From Branchiostoma lanceolatum (taxonomy: Eukaryota > Chordata > Leptocardii > Amphioxiformes > Branchiostomatidae), in the NCBI RefSeq assembly GCF_035083965.1, contig NC_089730.1, positions 14,429,242-14,493,241 of the forward strand: 64,000 bases of DNA. The letters are read 5' to 3'. This document shows, one piece after another, positions 34,701-46,619 of this stretch (position 1 is its first letter; the number at the start of each line of letters is the position of its first letter). Below the pieces are notes generated by a model, which did no database searches, was not told the origin of the DNA, and saw only the letters and a program-made list of their open reading frames with translations. The translations under genes and the position numbers were made by a program.

Positions 34701-37700
34701 ATGTGTTCTTTTCAGGTTACCTGAGGTCATGTTGCAGGTAAACAGGCAAGCCTTTGCAGTAAGAAGCTCTTGGCGTCTCGCAGAACGTATAGAGAGAATT
34801 TGTTTGCACGGGTGATTTTGGAACAGTCAATTTATGCATCGGGAGGGAGATTGGCAAAGTATGATGCTCTTGCAAATGTTGCCTTCCTACATGCAGTTAA
34901 TATTTTGATTTGCCCAGGAGTTATTTTGGGACAGCCCACTTCTTGCATGAGGAGGAATATGGGCGAAACATGCTGTATTTGCTCAGGGGCAAATGACGGC
35001 CTTTCTAGTTAAACTCAGACTTTTTGTTGTCAGCTCAATGAATGTTAAATCAAGAGGAAGACTTTTATAAGTATCTTTGGCTTTCATAAGTATCTTAAAT
35101 TATGTGTATATGATAAATGGTTTGCACCAAGATTTGAATGACATGTATAATCTACATTTGTTTGTCCTCTTCCATACCTACTTTTTGCAGCTTGAGCAGA
35201 TGCGTCAGCTTGAACGCTCCATGGGAGAGGGTCAGCTCATGGTGGAGTGTGCTGCTGTTACCACACAGGGTCAGACTGGTTTTATAATAACAATAATTAT
35301 CATGTTACGGTATTGATAGAGATACAATCTTTATTGACACAACAAAAGTACAGCAACTTTAGTAAGGTCTTCTACAACTATTATGCAAACAACTAACGAT
35401 GGGATACAAAATGAATAATTTATGTACAAATATATGAATAATTCAACACGTTGAGTTTAACCTATCACTTGCGCTACTAGTTCTAATGATGATAGACTTA
35501 TATTCTGTGTAAACTTGACAATGTTGTATAAAACACAGTCACAAATCTCTCTTTTGAATTGGACAGATTTCTCTGCTCAGTTTCTCTTAATATGTGTTTT
35601 ATATGTCAAGTTATGATGATAATACTATGTCTAAACTTCAGATCTAACCATTCCAGGTGCCTTGTCTGTACAAGAGTACTGTTTTGGAGTCTTATACCCA
35701 ATACAGGTGATGTAAGCCCTGGTGACATTGTACCCTGGTGATAGCACTGACTTCAGCTGGGGCTGGAAAATCATTGATTCTGGTGCTGGCTCTAGTGTTG
35801 AAGAAAACTATGGGAGCTAAGGAAGCTTGCATTGAACCGGACAAAGTGGAAGAGACTTGAAGAAAGACTGATTGCAGCTGCAGGGTGTTCAGACCACTGC
35901 AGCAGCAGAACACAGTTGACTACGACTACTGGCTCTAGTGTTCTCTGTGAATCCACATAGACTGGCATATGTTAAAGTCACAAGTTTGTTTGGACATAAT
36001 CTATAGCCATGTATATTCCCCACACAGGTAAGGCCTGGATGTGTGCCTGTGAACACAACAGTGCTGAGATCTGTGAGGTGGACACTGACACCTGTACCAT
36101 GCAGAATATGGACATCTTGGTGAGGACACTCTTTTTCTTCATTCATTCAACAGCATTGTGAATCAAACATGCTAATTGGTAGTTGTATTTTCAATTTTTA
36201 GTTGATCAGCAGATGTAAGGATATTTCTATGGACACAAGTCTTCAAAGGACTGTAGTCCACCCTTTTTATCTGTTTGTTTGGTCATATTTGTTTTTGGTT
36301 CGTTTATTCATGTATTCATGTCTTTTTCTTCTTTGTCAACATCATACAATGTACTTGCTTGGTGCAAGGAGGTTAGATAGTCTAAACACGAGCATGGGTA
36401 ATCTGCAAAACTTGGTTTTCCTACACAAATTTCTTTATTTACATCTTATACATCAGTATAATGTTTACTTCAACTTGTACTGATTTCTTCGTTGTTTCTG
36501 CTTATCACCATACTATGTGGTTAAAAGTTGGTCCTAGTAAAACGTGACGGTATAAGGGAGAAGGACGAAACGATAAGGGAACACCAGCAACTGAATTTGT
36601 GCGCAAAAAGACATGTAGAATATGACTGTTTCAGAGACATGTATAATATGACTGTTTCAGACTGAGAGACATGTGTAATATGACTGTTTCAATGACTGTT
36701 TCAAAATTTTATCCAGTTGCTTGAGTAATTACTTTTGGCATATCTTACTACCTGGATGTCTAACTTTCATCAACGCATGTACACTGTATAAAATAATATA
36801 TGAAATACTATTACATGTATGACGAGCCTTTAGAAGTACGAAAATAACAATGTGGTTCTTTACTTGTAGTGTCTGATAATTGACAATTTACCTCACCGCA
36901 AAATAAGGGGCAAACATTGACCTGGAGGCAATGATAATCACCTACGATAAAACACATCATTTGGCTATGTTGAACATGTAACTTATAAGGAACATGGGCG
37001 ACTGGCTTTGTGTGTGTAAAGGAGACAGGTGCTTTTTTGCATTAGATAATAGTGTGAATATCTACAGTGTCTAGAAATTGCCATCTTACCTGACCGACAG
37101 ATCAGAAACCAAGATTGACCTGAAGGTTTTCATACTTACCACAGATAATCAAGTCTGCTCCTTGGTCTGCTGAAAGAACAGCTGAACACGTAACGACTAA
37201 CGTTACATGTATCCACCGATGATGTATCGCCCTTGAACGGTTCCGTTTACAACTTCAAATTATGAATGGGTATCGATATTCATTTCATCGAAATCAAACC
37301 ATGAAGTGTAAGGAATACCGGTCAGCACATAACTAAAATAATCTTAGAAATTACAGATCACTGAAAATCGCACGGCATGGCCATCGTGGCCAACAAAGAC
37401 GGGAAAATGGCGTCTATCTTCGTGCATGAGGCGTCTGCATATCTTGCAGTTGAAATCATTCAATCCTACAATTGTACCGATTTCGGCGATTCTAACAAGT
37501 TAGAATAAAGTATTGAGAATCATCCCACCGCTAAAACGTCATTATCTGGGCTGTTGCAGGGAGCAAAACGTTTGCCTTCGGAAATTTTCATCCACCCGCC
37601 GAACCCAGCTAACAGGAAAAACAACAACATGACCCCGGCGTGACCCCACCGACGAAGAATGAGATGAGAAGGCCCATATAGCTACCAAACTTCTTCCTGA

Positions 37701-40700
37701 CATACGAAATGGCGGGTCTCTAACGATGACTATATCTTGTGAACAAATAAGTCTTGATAATAAATAAAGCTGATATTTTCCAAATTTTTCCACGATACCA
37801 AGTGTAACTACACAAATGTGGTATCGACGCGTTTGCTTGCGATCGCCATTCCTCTCCACAGCTGACGGTAAAAAAAAATGGCGGTCAGATAGAAGAAACG
37901 CGCGCATCGCGGCAAGTTCATCTTGCGAGGGAGGCCCTGCCAGTATCCGACGTTTCACAGTACGCATGGGTGCTCGTGGTGCTAGGCTGTTTTCTTTTCT
38001 TTTTCGTTGGAACAAAATCTGAATTCTGATAACTTCTGTTCCTCGTCGTACTTACGTAAAGTTACATAACTGGCAGATCTTGCTTGTGATGAATAGCGTT
38101 ACACGATATAAGCTGGGCGCTAGAAATGCACACATTTTTCCTCGTCTATTGCATGTATTCCTTTCTGTTTTTCACTGATGTGAAATTTGTAAAGAAATGG
38201 TCAAATGCTGTTCCCATCTGGCTAGCTTCGAACTTTAGACCCCCTGCTATGTGGTGATTTGTGCCATGTGGCCCTACCGTATCTTCACACCATACTTACC
38301 GTATTTGTGAAAAAAATCTGGTATTCTTATGTCTTATTTGACTAGAAGTACAAGTATTGTCGCGAAATATTCTCTTAGGCCTCTTTTTCATAGCACTGTT
38401 TACATTAGCACGGTCGTTTCACGCCTGATTAATAACGCAGGGCTTCAGTAATCCCCTCCCACCAGGGGTGGCCACTGTCTGCCAGGCTCCCGGCCCAGCC
38501 CAGGCAAGCCACCCTGTATCAATTAAATACTCATTATCGCCGCTTCACGGGAGCGGTCTCACGGCCTTTAAATGACATTTGTGAATGAGGGATGTCCCTG
38601 TAGCTCAATTGGAAGCCGCTACCAATTAGTTGGTGACTGGGAGACCCAGGTTTGAATCCGGGAAGGGTATCCTTGTTGGAGCTACACCTTCTTTTGGAAG
38701 GGACGTGAAATGGGGGTTCCAACATGTTTGAGGAGCTGCCTCAAGCATGTTATAACAGCCTCATTACTCAGATGGGTAATTGACTGGTTGTAATAATACA
38801 ACAATATGGTGAATGACGCCAACTTGTATACTGAATGCCATCTCCCTCCCAGGTTGACTCCCGGGTGATGTGTTGCCATGGCCTCCTGTTGGAGAGTGGT
38901 GGAACTGTGCTGATCGGAACGTTGAACTCTCACCTGTATGCATACAGCACCATCTCAAAGTAAGTAATATGCACTGTTACGAGCTGGAGTCAAAGTAATG
39001 CAAGTAGTTTGAATTTATAACTTTTTTACATTTTTTGTTAAGCAAATTTTTTCATTGAATGAGTTGGAATTTGGCACTAATGTAAAGGCATACAAATCTG
39101 AACAACAAATTGAGGTGATATTTCAGTCTCAAGAAGATATGTGCCGCTACATTTGTGCCAAATTTCAACTCATGTGATGAAAAAATGAGCCTCTAATTGA
39201 ACCATTTGCATTACTTTTTGACTCCCCCTCATCACTGCACTGGACATGTTCTGTTTTTTGTTGGCTATTGGTGCACAACTTTTTCTGTAGTTTTAAGAGA
39301 TCCTTGTCAAATTCTGTTTTATTTTCCCTCGTGATTGCTCAGACTGGAGGTGTGGAGGATGAAGCTGAATGACACGGTGCTGGATCTAGCTGTGCCCCCT
39401 TCAAACACCCATGTGTATGCTGCCCTGGCAGATGGCCATATTGCTGTTCTTGAGGTACGTTTTAGCAAAATGTGTGCCATCATCTGATTTGTATGCTTGG
39501 CTCTTTGCAGATGCATGTAATTACATCAGGAAAGTGTAATCAACAAAAGTGCTTTGCATGTTCAACATTTCAGCTTTTTTGTGACTTAGTATATGAACCA
39601 AGAAAACAGACAAACTCAAATAGACAGAATGGAGCTTATGCTGGATCTAGAGGTAGTAGAGTGTTGTAATAACTGTTTAAAATCAACCAACTCTACATAT
39701 TAAGGAGCACCTGGCCAATGTGGTGGTCCCTTAGATAATTTTCCCCACAGACACAAGCATTAAGAATCCTGTCTATAGTGACCACCTGTCCAGATTTTAT
39801 TGGTCCAGATTTTATCGGTCCTCTGAGTGGTGTTCCAGGGCAGGTTTGACTGTACATGTGTATATTATTACTGTAAAATGTATTTAAGTTTACATGGTTT
39901 TTATTTGGCGCTAAGGCCAAAATGGAGTGTTCGCGGCAGTTTTACGTTCGTGGCAGCGCTATATAGTCACACACTGCTACAGTGTTGGATATAATGTTTG
40001 CCGTGGCTTTAAGTTTGAGGTGAAACGGTCGCCGCAAAAACCGTGAATCTTAAACCACCGCAAATATTTCTGCATTTACAGTACTTGTGTTTCCTCAGGA
40101 CTTGGGTGTGCAGGGTCCAGTAACAGAGCCAGTGTACATCCCAGTAGGCAGACACCCTGTCACCTGTGTGGCCTTGGTGGAGGACCAACTGTGGTGCACG
40201 TGTGGGAACAGGGTGGCTGTCCTCAACGCTAAGTAGGTGTTTTTTTTCCTTGAACAGTCTTTTAGTTAGTAGTAGTAGTAGTACATGTAGTATCCATTAT
40301 TAGATTATACTGCTGTGGGGTTCCCTGACGCAGGGCTTATGTCACCTGACTGAGTGTATAGTTGTTGGTGCATATTTTTCTTATCATACATCATAACATT
40401 AATATAGATTAAAAGTCTTCTTATTGAAAATATCTTACAGTGAAAGAGAGCATTGATGAAGCATACTCAAGTAGTGACCAAAACACGCCAAACCTGGTAC
40501 TAGAATTATGTTCTACTAAATTGGCTTCAAGGAATTTTTTCCTTCAGCTGAAATTGTCAAGAGTCATATTGAGAAGAATCATTTAGAAATATTTATTAAC
40601 TAAACTATTTCATAATGATTTATTGCAAGCCTAGAAGAATGATTTTCTACTACAAATTGGCTCCAACGAATCGTCTTTGTCAGTTCTTAGTTGCCAAGGG

Positions 40701-43700
40701 ACAGGCTGTGAAAAGTGGGAGTTAAAATTTCTCCTAATGATTTATAAAACTATTGCACATCCAGCTCCTTAGATTCCCTGGTGGTGTTCCAAGTGTCGCT
40801 GGATGGAAGCGACCACATCTCGCACCTGATGAGGGGGGAGCAGGGTGTGTGGGTGGCCATCCGGGGGTCGTCCATTGTTGAACTGTGGGACACGCAGACC
40901 TTCACCTGCTCCATCCTGTATGATGTCAGCACCAACTCTCACACCACGTCCAAAAATGTAGGTCGGAAAGTGTCAACTTCAACTTCAACTTGTTAAACCC
41001 CCAGATAACCCCCCGAGGGGCAAAGAAGGGGGGGGGGGAGGTCCCAGGCTAAGGCGGGCAGGCCTCCAGCCTGGTGCGGTATGATTCAACGGTGGGAGCC
41101 GTAACATCAAGTGTGACCATCTTGAATCAAAGGTGCACATGAAATGAACGCCCTCTCTTGAATAGCATCAATACATGGTGGCCCAATAAACCATGGGTAA
41201 CTCCATGTGAGGAAGAAAAAAGTAGACAACTCGGTTTACTCCACAAATAAAACACAATTATACGTGTCAAAAGAGATGTACTATTATCTGATACTTGTAG
41301 TAAGCGATTTCAGATAGTGAAAGAGGAGAATTAGTGGTACATGTACATGTAGTTTGATATCAACTAGAATTGTATATAGAAAGAGGACTATTTGATGTCA
41401 TTTCCATAAAAGGGTAAATTGTGGTTTACGCTTACATTTTGCACAGACATAACAGGATTTGCTCTTTGCTACTATTCAATACAGTAGGAGAATGACTTTA
41501 CATTGTATGAATGTTGTATGCAGATGGGTGAGTCAGCATGGTCTGGCCTTTTTCACGAAAAATGTCTTTCTGGTTTCGGAAAACAATGTCAGATAAGTTC
41601 TTTTTGAAAAGTAATAGACGTCGTGCTTGGCAGCTACATGTACATAATACTATGTAGGTCTGTACTAATTTTGTTTTCATGCTTAACTCTATGTCTCTCC
41701 AGGTCTAGCTGGGAAAGCTACTTGCTCTCTTTCGATAAGCTCTGTCTGTCTTTCACCTGCAGTAATCAAAGTGTATGTAGTGCCCTCTTTAAACCTCCTT
41801 AATTGAAGAATGCTTGTGGAACGGGCATTATTGCTTGCACTGAAATATCTTTAAATTATTGCTTTTACACTGCTTTCACCATGCTAATGAAAATACTATT
41901 AAGTCATTCAGAGATGACTGTTTTATATGAAATACTTTAAGTTTCACCCTGTCAAAAAAGAAATGGAGCTATTGTTTTCAAATTGTATTCTTTTCCTTCC
42001 ATTTTCAGTGGGAGGAGTGCCATTTCAATAGGTCAAGGGTCACAGCAGTTCTCTCCCACAGGAAGGAATTGTGGGTAGGGACAGGTGCTGGTGATGTCAT
42101 CGTTTATGATGTCATCGACCCCGAGGTCACGCCTGCCCAGGATCAACCCAGCATGCAGCGCCTAGGCGACGAGACGGTTTGCCAAGCGAGCCTCGCCAGA
42201 CGGCGAATCTCTAGCACGAGACGCTTCTCAAACGAAGAGTTGTTGAACAGCTTCTCAGAGGATCTGGAGTTAGGAAGTGAAGCAGTCAGTGGGTGGACAG
42301 TGGGCGGTGCCTCCATCACCGAAGCAGATGTCAACCACTCACAGAATGATGAGATGAGCAGAAATGGTGATGCTGAATGCTCGCAAGTTGATGATGTCAG
42401 AGAAGGTGTTGCTTGTGAAGAATCAAGTGCAATATATAGGGAACCGACTACCGAGGAATCCAGTGTTCTAGCGCAGCTTTTGAAGGAAGCGAACTTGACT
42501 GTTGAGCCCAATGGGTCTTTGAGTCCAGCAAAGCAGGCAAACACAAATGCAAACAGGCTGAGCCAAGCATTGTCAGAAACAGAGTCCTCACTGTCATCCC
42601 AAAGGAACAGTAGAACTTTCTCCACTTCAAGTGGGTACGGGACAAACGACAATGGCTTCCTCCAGTTCCCTCTTGAAACAGAGCAAGACGACTCACCAGA
42701 TGTCCCCAATGGCATCAGCAGTAAGGATGACACCCTCAGCGCTCCTGTGGTTGTACGTAGGATGTCAACCATAGAACAAGTACCACTAGAGATGACACCG
42801 CTTGGATCTGAGGACAACAATGAGGATGACTTCTTTTATGACAACATTCCAGTCAGTAGTTACAAACACAAAGGATCCGTGAACTTCAGCATGCCTCAGT
42901 CTAACCACATCAGCCAATGTGACCAACAGGACAGCTTCAGGAGAATCCCTGATGGAAGAAGAAATAGTGCAAGTGTTCTGGAGTCTGGAACGAATGCTAC
43001 AGAGTCTGTGCAGGACAATAATCGACGGACATCCCTGAAGGACTTGTGGTCTGGACTGAGTGCCTCTGCCAATAGTAAGCAGGATTCTGGTCATCCACAG
43101 CCCCAGAAGCAGCCTGTTGTAGACCTACATCAAAGCTACATGATGCTACGGTCTTCTGAGATGGCTTCCCCTCAACAGTCGTCATTCGACAGTCCCACAG
43201 ATTCTGATTCAAAACCAGAGAGAGCTACAGAGATGTCTGCCATCCCATATCACATGAGGAACAAGAGCATGAACTCTAGTCGAGGGTCGTGGTGCATCAT
43301 CGATGAACCTGACAATGAACCGCCGGCGCCAGTTCCACTAGGGGACCAGGCAGTTGCGGATTACTACACAGGGGAAAGTAAAGAGCTGTTGAGTGTGGAG
43401 GCCTCCAGGGAAAGTTCAGTGTTCTCCAGTAGAGAGGACCTGACCTTTCAGTATGACTTGAGACTGAAGAGCAAGACAAGAGTGTCGGATCGCCCTATCC
43501 GAGCCCTGGTGGTAGTAAGGTATGTTGAGATTTTTACTGCAGTCTGTTTTGACTTACAACCTATCTCTGCTTGCCTGTCCTTAGATTCTTTGTAAGCTTT
43601 TTGAAACAGCTATTAGATAAACTTGCTTGCTGTAAAATCTCATCACAATGGCTGACATACATGTACATGTAGCAATGTAAGATAACTTTGTTGACTTCCT

Positions 43701-44458
43701 TGTATCTGTTTCTGAGACAAGTTGTTAACAGTTTGTCTGTAACTAGCCTGGTAGCCTTAATGCCAACAAAAATTTGACAGAAGGGACCTGGTACCGGTAG
43801 TCATTATAGGGATGATTACTAGTAAGACTAGTCTGTAACACCATGATTGTTCTGTATTGTGTACAGTGATGACCAGGAGGACACAGTGATCCTGAGCTGT
43901 GCAGGGAGCCTGGGGGAACATTGTACTGTGTTGAAGTGGACACAGCATAATCAGGTAAGCTGGGGAGGGAGTGAAGCATTCTTTATGATATGTTACCTGG
44001 CTGTTTGTGTGTGTGTGTGTATGTGTGTGTGTATGTATATGATTGTGTATATGTCTGAGTGTTTGTGTGTGTGTGATTGCCATACATCTCCAGTGCTGCT
44101 ACTTTTGTCCGTGGGACTGGAAATGCTTCATAAAACAGTAAGGCAAGGGGGTGAAGTCTGCCATCTCTGATTGCCTAAGTGTTAATTAATAACCTTGTTG
44201 TGATCATGACATGAGCTTGATAAATCATTGCAACTCTTTGGCAGTTTTTTGCAAATTTATCTAGTATGCTAAAGGGGTGGATCCTTTCATGAGTTTGAAT
44301 GTTGTTTTTATCCTTAGGTCTGGACCAGTGAAGCTGTAAGGGAAGTACCACCTCTCTTTAATAAGACAACCACAACATCTGCATTGATGACAGAGTCAAA
44401 AAAACACTTCTCAAGCACTTCCGGGGACCATCTTGAACAGGAGATCACTCACTTGTGA
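20999..44458 (+). CDS. TBC1D2-like Rab GAP fused to a WD40-like beta-propeller
   Basis: There are 31 coding exons, 5127 nt including the stop, 1708 residues, in phase at every junction. Exons: 20999-21087, 22163-22306, 22655-22727, 23248-23352, 23687-23814, 24188-24288, 24776-24985, 25916-26042, 26347-26448, 26647-26787, 27140-27298, 27489-27621, 27865-27935, 28104-28224, 28545-28613, 28825-28929, 29108-29155, 29628-29717, 30122-30246, 30714-30924, 33107-33286, 33691-33828, 35191-35269, 36028-36119, 38853-38959, 39343-39454, 40099-40232, 40765-40957, 42009-43519, 43867-43954, 44318-44458. Domains: PH (8-102), low-complexity linker, coiled coil (about 330-500), TBC (about 600-850), propeller strands (about 925-1165), disordered insert (about 1165-1620), and final strands (about 1620-1665). 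The TBC domain keeps Arg657 in IELDLLR and Gln694 in YCQGLNF, so it should be an active GAP. TBC1D2 proteins act on Rab7 at endosomes; that this one does is inference. Vertebrate relatives lack the propeller. Confidence 0.85.
23932..24167. mobile_element. Short inverted-repeat element (MITE) in a TBC-gene intron
   Basis: The left end TAAGGCTGGGTTTACACATG and the complement of the right end (TTAGGCCCAGTTTACACACG) match as inverted repeats, followed inward by CACTTCCAAGCA/TGTTTCCAAGCA. The interior holds repeats of GAGTGTGCTCTGAGT and a reverse copy of the dispersed CTGGATGTCTAACCTTCA motif. It ends about 20 bases before the exon at 24188. Confidence 0.55.
29397..29570. mobile_element. Fold-back MITE immediately before TBC exon 18
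   Basis: The left arm AGTTACTCAAGCAGCTGGAT and the complement of the right arm (AGTTACTCAAGCAACTGGAT) are near-perfect inverted repeats about 100 bases apart. An inner pair, GACGTTTCAGAC/TTGAAACGTCTGAC, also matches. The right arm runs into the dispersed CTTACCTGGGTGTCAAACC motif. The element ends about 60 bases before the acceptor at 29627. Confidence 0.6.
31273..31930. repeat. 78-bp tandem array (left arm)
   Basis: The landmark ACAGTAGGCAGGGTAGGG recurs at 31273, 31341, 31419, 31497, 31575, 31653, 31731, 31809 and 31887. The spacing is 78 bp in all cases but the first (68). Nearly every unit carries GTACGAAGTTGTCCGAAGTT and the palindrome TGACGTCA. Confidence 0.95.
32255..32700. repeat. 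68-88 bp tandem array (right arm)
   Basis: The landmark CACCACCCGGCTGACTGTCC recurs at 32304, 32372, 32457, 32545 and 32630. Most units carry two TGACGTCA palindromes and one to three copies of CGGACAACTT. Confidence 0.95.
33953..34193. mobile_element. 241-bp fold-back MITE in a TBC-gene intron
   Basis: The left arm (AATGCTAAACTTTCTTCCAA, CACAAAGGTGTGCAAGGATC) pairs with the right arm (GATCCGTGCATACCTTTGTG, TTGGAAAAAAGTTTAGCATT) over about 60 bases. The middle is unique and non-coding. Confidence 0.75.
34215..35015. repeat. Probable dispersed-repeat remnant
   Basis: The stretch opens with a perfect short palindrome (TTGAGCCCATA/TATGGGCTCAA) and has a texture unlike the surrounding intron, including repeated phrases such as CCATGTTCTATCTAAG. 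The family was not identified and the boundaries are approximate. Confidence 0.3.
36690..36785. repeat. Dispersed repeat fragment (TTACCTGGATGTCTAAC family)
   Basis: CAGTTGCTTGAGTAATTACT followed by CTTACTACCTGGATGTCTAA matches the right part of the element at 29397-29570 and the fragment at 48890-48970. Related cores occur at 15439 and, reversed, at 24041. Confidence 0.55.
37542..38015 (-). other. Unassigned 157-codon open frame inside a TBC-gene intron
   Basis: An antisense open frame in a GC-richer patch of the intron between 36119 and 38853. The translation is basic with no recognised domain. Nothing shows it is translated; the higher GC may mark an intronic regulatory region. It is recorded only because it is longer than expected by chance here. 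Confidence 0.15.
38593..38780 (+). mobile_element. tRNA-derived SINE
   Basis: The head resembles a tRNA: an A-box-like TAGCTCAATTGG near 38601 and a B-box-like GGTTTGAATCC near 38649, about 48 bases apart. A SINE-like body follows (GGGACGTGAAATGGGGGTTCC). It is not a functional tRNA, as the arms do not pair fully and the box spacing is altered. It lies about 70-100 bases before the exon at 38853. Confidence 0.6.
39695..39855. repeat. Dispersed repeat shared with 53380-53535
   Basis: GTGGTCCCT, then CATTAAGAATCCTGTCTATA, then GTGACCACCTGTCCA, ending in GGTTTGACTGTA, is shared in the same order with the copy at 53380-53535; a partial relative lies at 47220-47305. It is probably an old short DNA element. 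No inverted ends were defined. Confidence 0.6.
39871..40081. mobile_element. 211-bp MITE with TA target duplication
   Basis: It begins CTGTAAAATGTA and ends TGCATTTACAG, flanked by TA (39869-39870 and 40082-40083). Inner sequence such as CGCGGCAGTTTTACGTTCG and GGTCGCCGCAAAAACCGTGA is imperfectly inverted. The right end is 17 bases before the acceptor of exon 27, so it may supply part of that splice region. Confidence 0.65.
44004..44073. repeat. (GT)n-rich microsatellite
   Basis: Interrupted GT/GTAT repeats in the intron after exon 30 of the TBC gene. Confidence 0.85.
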
Positions 44459-46560
44459 TCAGAGAATCGCACAGAAGGCACTGCCAGTAGTGAATTGTGT
44501 TAGGTCATGTGAGGTTTATCCATGGGCACAACTTATTGTTATCAAACTAAACACATCAATTTTGATAACTAAATGTCACACAATTTGATAGTACTGTAGA
44601 TAGCATCCTTATATTGCAACTTTTACGTACAATCCAATTGTACTCTTTCACAAATTAGTACATTCTTGGACAAATGAGAGATTTTAAGAAAGGTATGTGG
44701 TTTGATGCTTTCTCTACCAAGTCAAAAGGTTTAGATAGTTTGACTATGCTGCATTGTACTGTATTGTGTTGATGCAAATCATCTTGACTACATTGGTTAA
44801 TGTTCAACTACACCTTCTTCGGGTGTGCAGTATTGTTCTAATGTGGACCACTTGCTATGTGGAGCAGTACAGGGTTGTAGATATAGACTTATTAGCATTT
44901 CAAGCCTAGTCTTAAATAAATGTTGCAAGTAACACAGTTAGGAAAAACAGAATGCCATTGTAAGCTCAATGCCTTTTTTTTTCATATGATAAATGCAAGG
45001 GTTGATTATGGGTAAAGGAACAGGGCTTTTCCATACAAACAAAAATTTTGATGGTTGTGTTGGCATAAGTGCCTATGTTGATACTATGATCCCTGTTTGT
45101 ATATTCTGCTTAAAGCCTTAGATTTACGAAATGTACCTGAAAAGATGTGCATAGGTTTTGAGGATGCTCACTTACTTAATGTACAGTACTAAATAGATGC
45201 AAGGAGTAAATGCCTTGTAAATGAATCTGAAAGAATTGGTATCTTTCAAAACAGTACCTCACAGTATGAAATGACTTATTTTGGATTGCATTGGAGGAAT
45301 GTACAATACATGTACCAAGCAAATGTTCCACTAGGATACAGGGCAATAAGCCCTAGTCACTGCTATTTGGTTATGTTGTGTGTAATTGCATAGCTTTTAA
45401 ATATACTTGGGGTCATTATCCATTTCTTTTTCCTACTTTCTTATAGGATTCCTAATCTAGATGGAACTGTTGCAAGTAGTTGTGCCAAAGGCATTTTATG
45501 AGATATCTATCAGCATCAGCTGCTAGTGTCATTGTCATCTTTTAGTAACTACAAATTCTCAATTTAGCTAGGATTATGACTTTGTGTTACTCAAAATTAT
45601 TACTATTATTACTATCATATAGTTGTGTACTCTCAAGATGATAGTTGTTGTTTTTAGCTCATAAGGGATTGAGACTGAAAGGACCTTGGGGTGTGGTTTA
45701 AGGAAGATTTTCAATGTTACTTTCAGACTAGAATGTTGACAGGAAAACAATGCAAAGTGACAGAAGACAAATATTGCACAAACTATTAGAGTAGTGACCT
45801 TATTATGATACACCAACATTTTCATATATGTGAAAAATTATCCTTCCTGGTTTGTCCCCAATCTGTAATTGATGAATAGGTAATTATTGATTCATATAAA
45901 TGTTACTACATGTACTGATAATTGATAAATTACATACTGTTAGAATCTGTAACAGTTGTAAATTCATATGTAATTTGACAAGGACTTCCACTCTGATTTC
46001 ATAGAGTATGACCTTGGTTACTTTCAGGTATACACAATGTATTTGAAGTGATTTCAAAATCTCCAGTCTCAATTTTATGGAGGTACTTATTCCCAAGCTG
46101 CTTATACATGTATGTAATGTGCCATAAGATGTAAAATAGTTGCATGTGCCAAAGAAAACAAGTTTAGAAGCTATCATGCTGCAGCTAGGTTTTGAGTTAG
46201 TATCAGTCTGTGCAATCAGTGTGGAGAATTAGTTTGTATCCAAGCTAGCTAAGAAATATCAAACAATTTGGAAATGAAATGCATTAATGTTAACAATTTA
46301 GCTCCTTGAAAAGTCGTACTAAATGTTATTACTTAATATGCTCTTTGTTGCCTATTGACAAGCAAATTATATATATATCGTGCAAGATGTAAGAATTTTG
46401 CTGCATTGATTTTTTATTTTTTTGCAGTAATAATATATGCATTGTAAAATCTTATTTGCTTCCTTGATATTAAATAGCCCTGGACATAATGGGATCTTCC
46501 TGTTTTATAAAGCACATTATGTGAAACGCTGTACATCAGAATAAAGCCATTCAAATCAAG
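44459..46560 (+). other. 3' UTR of the TBC gene
   Basis: Sequence after the stop contains AATAAA at 44915-44920 and again at 46540-46545. Either could be used, giving a 3' UTR of about 0.48 or 2.1 kb. No open frame of note was seen. Confidence 0.5.
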
Positions 46561-46619
46561 TATGTTGTACTATCAATGGTCTTTACAATGTAGTTTTAGT
46601 TAACTTTATTGTCAAGACA

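Larger units (their letters stand above)
36028..43954 (+). other. C-terminal WD40-like propeller exons with a large insert
   Basis: Exons 24-30 encode repeated blade-like strands: KAWMCACEH, VMCCHGLLLE...LIGTLNSHLYAYS, HVYAALADGHIAVLE, VTCVALVEDQLWCTCGNRVAVL, GVWVAIRGSSIVELWD, RVTAVLSHRKELWVGTGAG and DTVILSCAGSLGEHCTVLKW. The pattern matches the divergent propellers at the C-termini of ARHGEF10/17, JIP3/4 and LRRK-type proteins; I cannot say which is nearest. Between LWVGTGAGDVIVYDV and RPIRALVVV the 1511-nt exon 42009-43519 adds about 460 Ser/Asp/Glu/Asn-rich, probably disordered residues. Confidence 0.7.

Noticed and set aside
38593..38665. Functional tRNA gene
   Set aside because: A- and B-box-like motifs are present but the acceptor and anticodon arms do not pair properly and a SINE body follows.
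41700..41760. Extra small TBC exon after TCTCTCCAG
   Set aside because: The acceptor looks good, but the frame needed (phase 0) hits TAG at once, while exons 28 and 29 already join in phase.
42143..42820. 225-codon minus-strand frame
   Set aside because: It is antisense to the long exon 29 of the TBC gene, which is supported by phase on both sides.
43757..44083. Histidine/threonine-rich minus frame
   Set aside because: It is generated by a GT microsatellite and the antisense of exon 30.
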